DNA of 64,000 nt from Burkholderiales bacterium (GTDB lineage: Bacteria > Pseudomonadota > Gammaproteobacteria > Burkholderiales > SG8-41): NCBI GenBank assembly GCA_030684405.1, contig JAUXYA010000032.1:44992-108991 (forward strand), given 5' to 3'. Positions 61,018 through 64,000 of this stretch are shown in pieces. The notes under the pieces are model-generated. The model was given only the letters and a program-made list of their open reading frames with translations. It was not told where the DNA came from and ran no database searches. The stretch's first letter is position 1; each line of letters begins with the position of its first letter. Made by a program: the position numbers and the translations under genes.

Positions 61018-61868
61018 TGCGCAACGTCAACGCCGACAGCATCACCCAGGCCGTCGTCCGCTCATTCGACGGCGCCACCGACCCGCGGCTGCGCGAAATC
61101 ATCGAAAAACTGGTGCAGCACCTGCATGCCTTCGCGCGCGAGACCCAACTCACACCCGAGGAATGGCAGCGTGGCATCGCCTTTCTCCACGCCGCCGGCA
61201 AAATCTCCACCGATGCACGCAACGAGTTCGTATTGGCCTCCGACGTGCTCGGACTGTCGTCACTGGTTGATCTTCTCGCCAGCGGTGCCGACGCCACCGA
61301 GCGCAGCGCGCTGGGGCCCTTCCATGCCGAAGGCTCGCCGCTGCTTGAGGTTGGCGGCGACCTCAAGCGCGATAACGAAGGCGAGCCGATGCTGGTGCGA
61401 GGAAAAATTCTCGATGCGGACGGCCATCCGGTCCCCGGCGCCCAGCTTGATTTCTGGCAGGCCGCCGTCAACGGCAAGTACTGGCAGCAGGACCCGGAAC
61501 AGGACCCGGAGAACCTGCGCTTCCGCATGGTCACCGGCGATGACGGCGTCTATGCCTTCACCACCGTGCGCCCGGCGCCGTACACCGTGCCCTACGACGG
61601 CCCCGTAGGCGACCTGCTGCGCGCCGGCAGCCGCCATGCCTGGCGTCCCGCACATTTCCACTTCATTGTCAGCGCCGAAGGATTTAACGCGCTGACCACG
61701 GAAGTGTTTTTTGCTGACGACCGCTATATCGATGAAGACGCGGTGTTCGGCGTGCGCGAATCGCTGCTGGTCACTCCGCAAATGGGAAGCGATCCCGTGC
61801 TGGCGCAGCGCTACCGGCTGCCGCTGCCCTTTCACAGTGTGGAGTTCGACTTCCGTCTTTGCCGCTAA
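61017..61868 (+). CDS. Intradiol ring-cleavage dioxygenase (hydroxyquinol/catechol 1,2-type)
   Basis: The 283-residue non-heme Fe(III) enzyme has an N-terminal helical dimer domain (RLREIIEKLVQHLHAFARET) and the beta core with GPFHAEGSPLLEVGGDL. The four iron ligands can be aligned with catechol 1,2-dioxygenase: Tyr of NGKYWQQDP, Tyr of RPAPYTVPYDGP, and both His of WRPAHFHFIV. The N-terminal domain and lack of a beta-subunit partner favour the catechol/hydroxyquinol group over protocatechuate dioxygenase. It is coupled to the TctC gene. No maleylacetate reductase follows. Confidence 0.9.
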   Translation: MRNVNADSITQAVVRSFDGATDPRLREIIEKLVQHLHAFARETQLTPEEWQRGIAFLHAAGKISTDARNEFVLASDVLGLSSLVDLLASGADATERSALGPFHAEGSPLLEVGGDLKRDNEGEPMLVRGKILDADGHPVPGAQLDFWQAAVNGKYWQQDPEQDPENLRFRMVTGDDGVYAFTTVRPAPYTVPYDGPVGDLLRAGSRHAWRPAHFHFIVSAEGFNALTTEVFFADDRYIDEDAVFGVRESLLVTPQMGSDPVLAQRYRLPLPFHSVEFDFRLCR

Positions 61869-61935
61869 GCCGCCGAACGCGCTGTCTGTGGCTTAGAATT
61901 GCGGCTCCTTCATTGCAACAACTCCGAAGAACCGC

Positions 61936-62787
61936 ATGTCCCCAGACCTCGAATCGCTCAAGCAATGGATCGGCCGTACCGAAACGGCCGTCGACCACGT
62001 CACCGTACCCGCCGTCGATCGACTGTCGGCCACCCTCGACCGCGACGATCCCTTCCCGAAGACCGGTGATCCGCTGCCGGTGGGCTGGCACTCGATCCTG
62101 TTTCCGCGCGTGGTGCGCCACTCGCAGATCGGGCCCGACGGCCACCCGCAGCGCGGCGACTTCCTGCCGCCAGTGCCGCTGCCGCGACGCATGTTCGCCG
62201 GCAAGCGCACGACCTTCATCGCACCGCTGCGAGTCGGCGACGAAGTGCACCGCGAGTCGACGATCCAGAACGTCACGATCAAGGACGGTCGCAGCGGTCG
62301 CATGGTTTTCGTCACCGTGAAGACCGACATCTCGAGCCCGCGCGGACTGGCCATCAGCGAAGAGCAGGACATCGTCTACCGCGGCGAGCCCGACAAGAAC
62401 GCGCCTCCGCCCGCGCCGCAGCCAGCACCGGGCAAGGCGGTATGGCAGCACGAAGTGACACCAGACCCGGTGATGATGTTCCGTTACTCGGCGCTGACCT
62501 TCTACGGCCATCGCATCCACTATGACCATCCTTATGTCACGAGCGTCGAGGGTTATCCCAACCTGGTGATGAACGGCGGGCTGACGACACTGCTGGCCTA
62601 TGAGCTGGCGCGCACCCACGGCTCGACGCCGGTGAAATTCATGTCCTCGCGCAACGTGCGCGCGCTGTTCGTCAACCGCGCGATCACGTTCTGCGGCGAA
62701 CCCTCGGTCGACAACAAGACCGCGAAGCTGTGGGCGCAGGACGATACCGGCGCACTGGCGCTGAGCGCCGAAGCGGAGTTCGCATGA
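61936..62787 (+). CDS. MaoC-like hydratase, mesaconyl-C4-CoA/itaconyl-CoA type
   Basis: The 283-residue double hot-dog protein has an N-terminal part with FLPPVPLPRRMFAGKRTTF and a C-terminal catalytic segment FRYSALTFYGHRIHYDHPYV followed by EGYPNLVMNGGL, the Asp/His arrangement of MaoC hydratases. It matches proteins named mesaconyl-C4-CoA hydratase and the Ich itaconyl-CoA hydratase group. The expected product is citramalyl-CoA, the substrate of a CitE-type lyase like the one at 59023. The last gene starts 13 bp downstream. Confidence 0.85.
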   Translation: MSPDLESLKQWIGRTETAVDHVTVPAVDRLSATLDRDDPFPKTGDPLPVGWHSILFPRVVRHSQIGPDGHPQRGDFLPPVPLPRRMFAGKRTTFIAPLRVGDEVHRESTIQNVTIKDGRSGRMVFVTVKTDISSPRGLAISEEQDIVYRGEPDKNAPPPAPQPAPGKAVWQHEVTPDPVMMFRYSALTFYGHRIHYDHPYVTSVEGYPNLVMNGGLTTLLAYELARTHGSTPVKFMSSRNVRALFVNRAITFCGEPSVDNKTAKLWAQDDTGALALSAEAEFA

Positions 62788-62800
62788 AAGACATCCGTTA

Positions 62801-64000
62801 ATGGCTGGAGGACCGCTTGAAGGTGTACGCATCATCGACCTGACGTCAGTCGTGGTCGGCCCGCTCGCCACACAGATCCTTGCCGATCACGGCGCTGACG
62901 TGATCAAGGTTGAGACCAAATCCGGTGACCTGATCCGCAACATGAACGGCAAGTCCGTGACGCCGGGCATGGGCGCGAAGTTCCTGCACCTGAACCGCAA
63001 CAAGCGCTCGCTGGTGCTTGACCTCAAACACCCGGGCGGACATGCCGCACTGCTGAAACTGATCGAGAAGGCCGATGTGCTGGTGTGGAACGTGCGTCCG
63101 CCGGCGATGGCGCGGCTGAAGCTGTCGTACGAAGACGTACGCAAGGTCAATCCCGCCATCATCTACTGCGGCATGTTCGGCTTCGGCCAGGACGGCCGCT
63201 ACCGCGAGAAGCCGGCCTACGACACCATCATCCAGGGCTCCTCCGGCATGGCCGCGCTGCACCACCGCGCCACCGGCGAGCCGCGCTTCGTGCCGATGGT
63301 CGTCGCCGACAAGACGGTGGGCCTGATCGCAGTGCAGATGATCACGATGGCGCTCTACCGCAAGGCAAAGACCGGCGAAGGCTGCTCGATCGAAATTCCG
63401 ATGTTCGAGAATTTCGTCAAGTTCGTGCTTGAGGAGCATATGTATCTGAAGACTTTCGACCCGCCGCTGGGCGAAACCGGCGACCCGCGCCTGCTCGATC
63501 CGCTGGGAAAGCCGATCCCGACCAAGGACAGCTGGATCTGCCTTTCCGCCAATACCAACGATCAGGCCTTCGCTTTCTTCAAGGCCATCGGCCAGCCTGA
63601 ACTGAAGGACGATCCGCGCTTCTGCAGCGTGCAGGCGCGCTTCGCCAATGTTGCGGCTTACTTCGAAGTGCGCATTGCAGCACTCAAAAGCAAAACCACC
63701 TCCGAGTGGCTGGCGATTTTCGACAAGGCCGACGTGCCGGCAATGCCCTATCACACGCTCGACAGCGTGCTCGAGGATCCGCATTTGCAGGACATCGGTT
63801 TTTTCGAGATGAAACAGCATCCGACCGAAGGCCGTACGCGCAATATCCGCCTGCCCAACAAATGGTCCTGCGGCGTGCGCGAAGGCTGGAACCCGGCGCC
63901 CAAGCTCGGCGAACAAAGCGTCGACATCCTGCGCGAAGCAGGCCTGTCCGACGCGGAGATCCAGTCCCTGATCGATGCCAATGCAACGCTCGATGGTCGT
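62801..64000 (+). CDS. Family III (CaiB/BaiF) CoA-transferase, runs off the window
   Basis: The 400 codons present cover nearly a full family III enzyme: GPLEGVRIIDLTSVVVGPLA, TQILADHGADVIKVETKSGD, CGMFGFGQDGRYREKPAYDT, and the catalytic Asp in FVPMVVADKTVGLIAVQM. No stop is reached at 64000, but the expected C-terminus (APKLGEQSVDILREAGLSDA) is already present. It is a second CoA-transferase distinct from that at 57727 and may act on another substrate or move CoA between mesaconate carboxyls (inference). Confidence 0.9.
   Translation, partial: MAGGPLEGVRIIDLTSVVVGPLATQILADHGADVIKVETKSGDLIRNMNGKSVTPGMGAKFLHLNRNKRSLVLDLKHPGGHAALLKLIEKADVLVWNVRPPAMARLKLSYEDVRKVNPAIIYCGMFGFGQDGRYREKPAYDTIIQGSSGMAALHHRATGEPRFVPMVVADKTVGLIAVQMITMALYRKAKTGEGCSIEIPMFENFVKFVLEEHMYLKTFDPPLGETGDPRLLDPLGKPIPTKDSWICLSANTNDQAFAFFKAIGQPELKDDPRFCSVQARFANVAAYFEVRIAALKSKTTSEWLAIFDKADVPAMPYHTLDSVLEDPHLQDIGFFEMKQHPTEGRTRNIRLPNKWSCGVREGWNPAPKLGEQSVDILREAGLSDAEIQSLIDANATLDGR

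Noticed and set aside
1..64000. CRISPR array or phage genes
   Set aside because: No regularly spaced direct repeats and no phage structural, integrase or packaging genes were seen.

Overview
The window is high-GC bacterial DNA with the gene neighbourhoods of a betaproteobacterium, most likely Burkholderiales or a close relative. The evidence is the gene order argH | algZ-algR | hemC-hemD-hemX-hemY, the hemA-prfA-prmC-grxD block, the cutA-dsbD-tlpA-aroQ-accB-accC-prmA run, and two Bug/TctC-type solute receptors without their membrane partners. No rRNA and no CRISPR array were seen. There is one tRNA (Arg-CCG).

Layout. 1-4330: the start of a PHA synthase faces a LiuR-type MerR regulator with two LiuR-like operators, followed by a DsbA-like isomerase and a partial leucine/isovalerate catabolic run (methylglutaconyl-CoA hydratase, HMG-CoA lyase, two small conserved genes). 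4420-7874: a minus-strand unit of FAD oxidoreductase, SGNH lipoprotein hydrolase and MFS transporter. 7875-8508: a gene-free stretch with a MITE-like element. 8509-12643: a compact kaiC-kaiB-kaiB-hybrid histidine kinase operon, a clock-like module without kaiA. 12644-13733: about 1.1 kb without a credible gene, holding a perfect 40-bp palindrome. 13734-24700: a small HTH protein, the tRNA, a di-heme cytochrome c, apaH, ornithine-lipid genes olsB-olsA, a lipoprotein, a PfkB kinase, mscL, membrane and lipid genes, gcvH and prmA. 24737-40824: housekeeping operons for fatty-acid, disulfide, heme and arginine biosynthesis, with a LytTR two-component system. 39796-46690: a probable sulfonate module with a LacI regulator, sulfoacetaldehyde acetyltransferase (xsc), a perfect LacI-type operator, a large FAD/Fe-S oxidoreductase and a TauE-type exporter. 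46734-51945: grxD, prmC, prfA, hemA and an enoyl-CoA hydratase. 51946-53492: an AT-rich scar, a decayed ParDE-like toxin-antitoxin pair and an intact one. 53548-64000: rubredoxin, a hydroxyacid dehydrogenase, a prpB-like lyase, an IclR regulator, and a co-directional catabolic cluster of two TctC receptors, two family III CoA-transferases, a CitE-type lyase, an intradiol dioxygenase and a mesaconyl/itaconyl-CoA hydratase-like protein. The last gene runs off the window.

The genes suggest a heterotroph that takes up organic acids, activates them as CoA esters and cleaves them to acetyl-CoA and pyruvate or glyoxylate, stores carbon as polyhydroxyalkanoate, and can probably desulfonate C2 sulfonates. 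The most unusual items are the KaiC/KaiB/kinase operon, the xsc divergon with its LacI operator, and a 24-bp AT-rich dispersed repeat. Two copies of this repeat are identical, and related copies sit at other gene boundaries.
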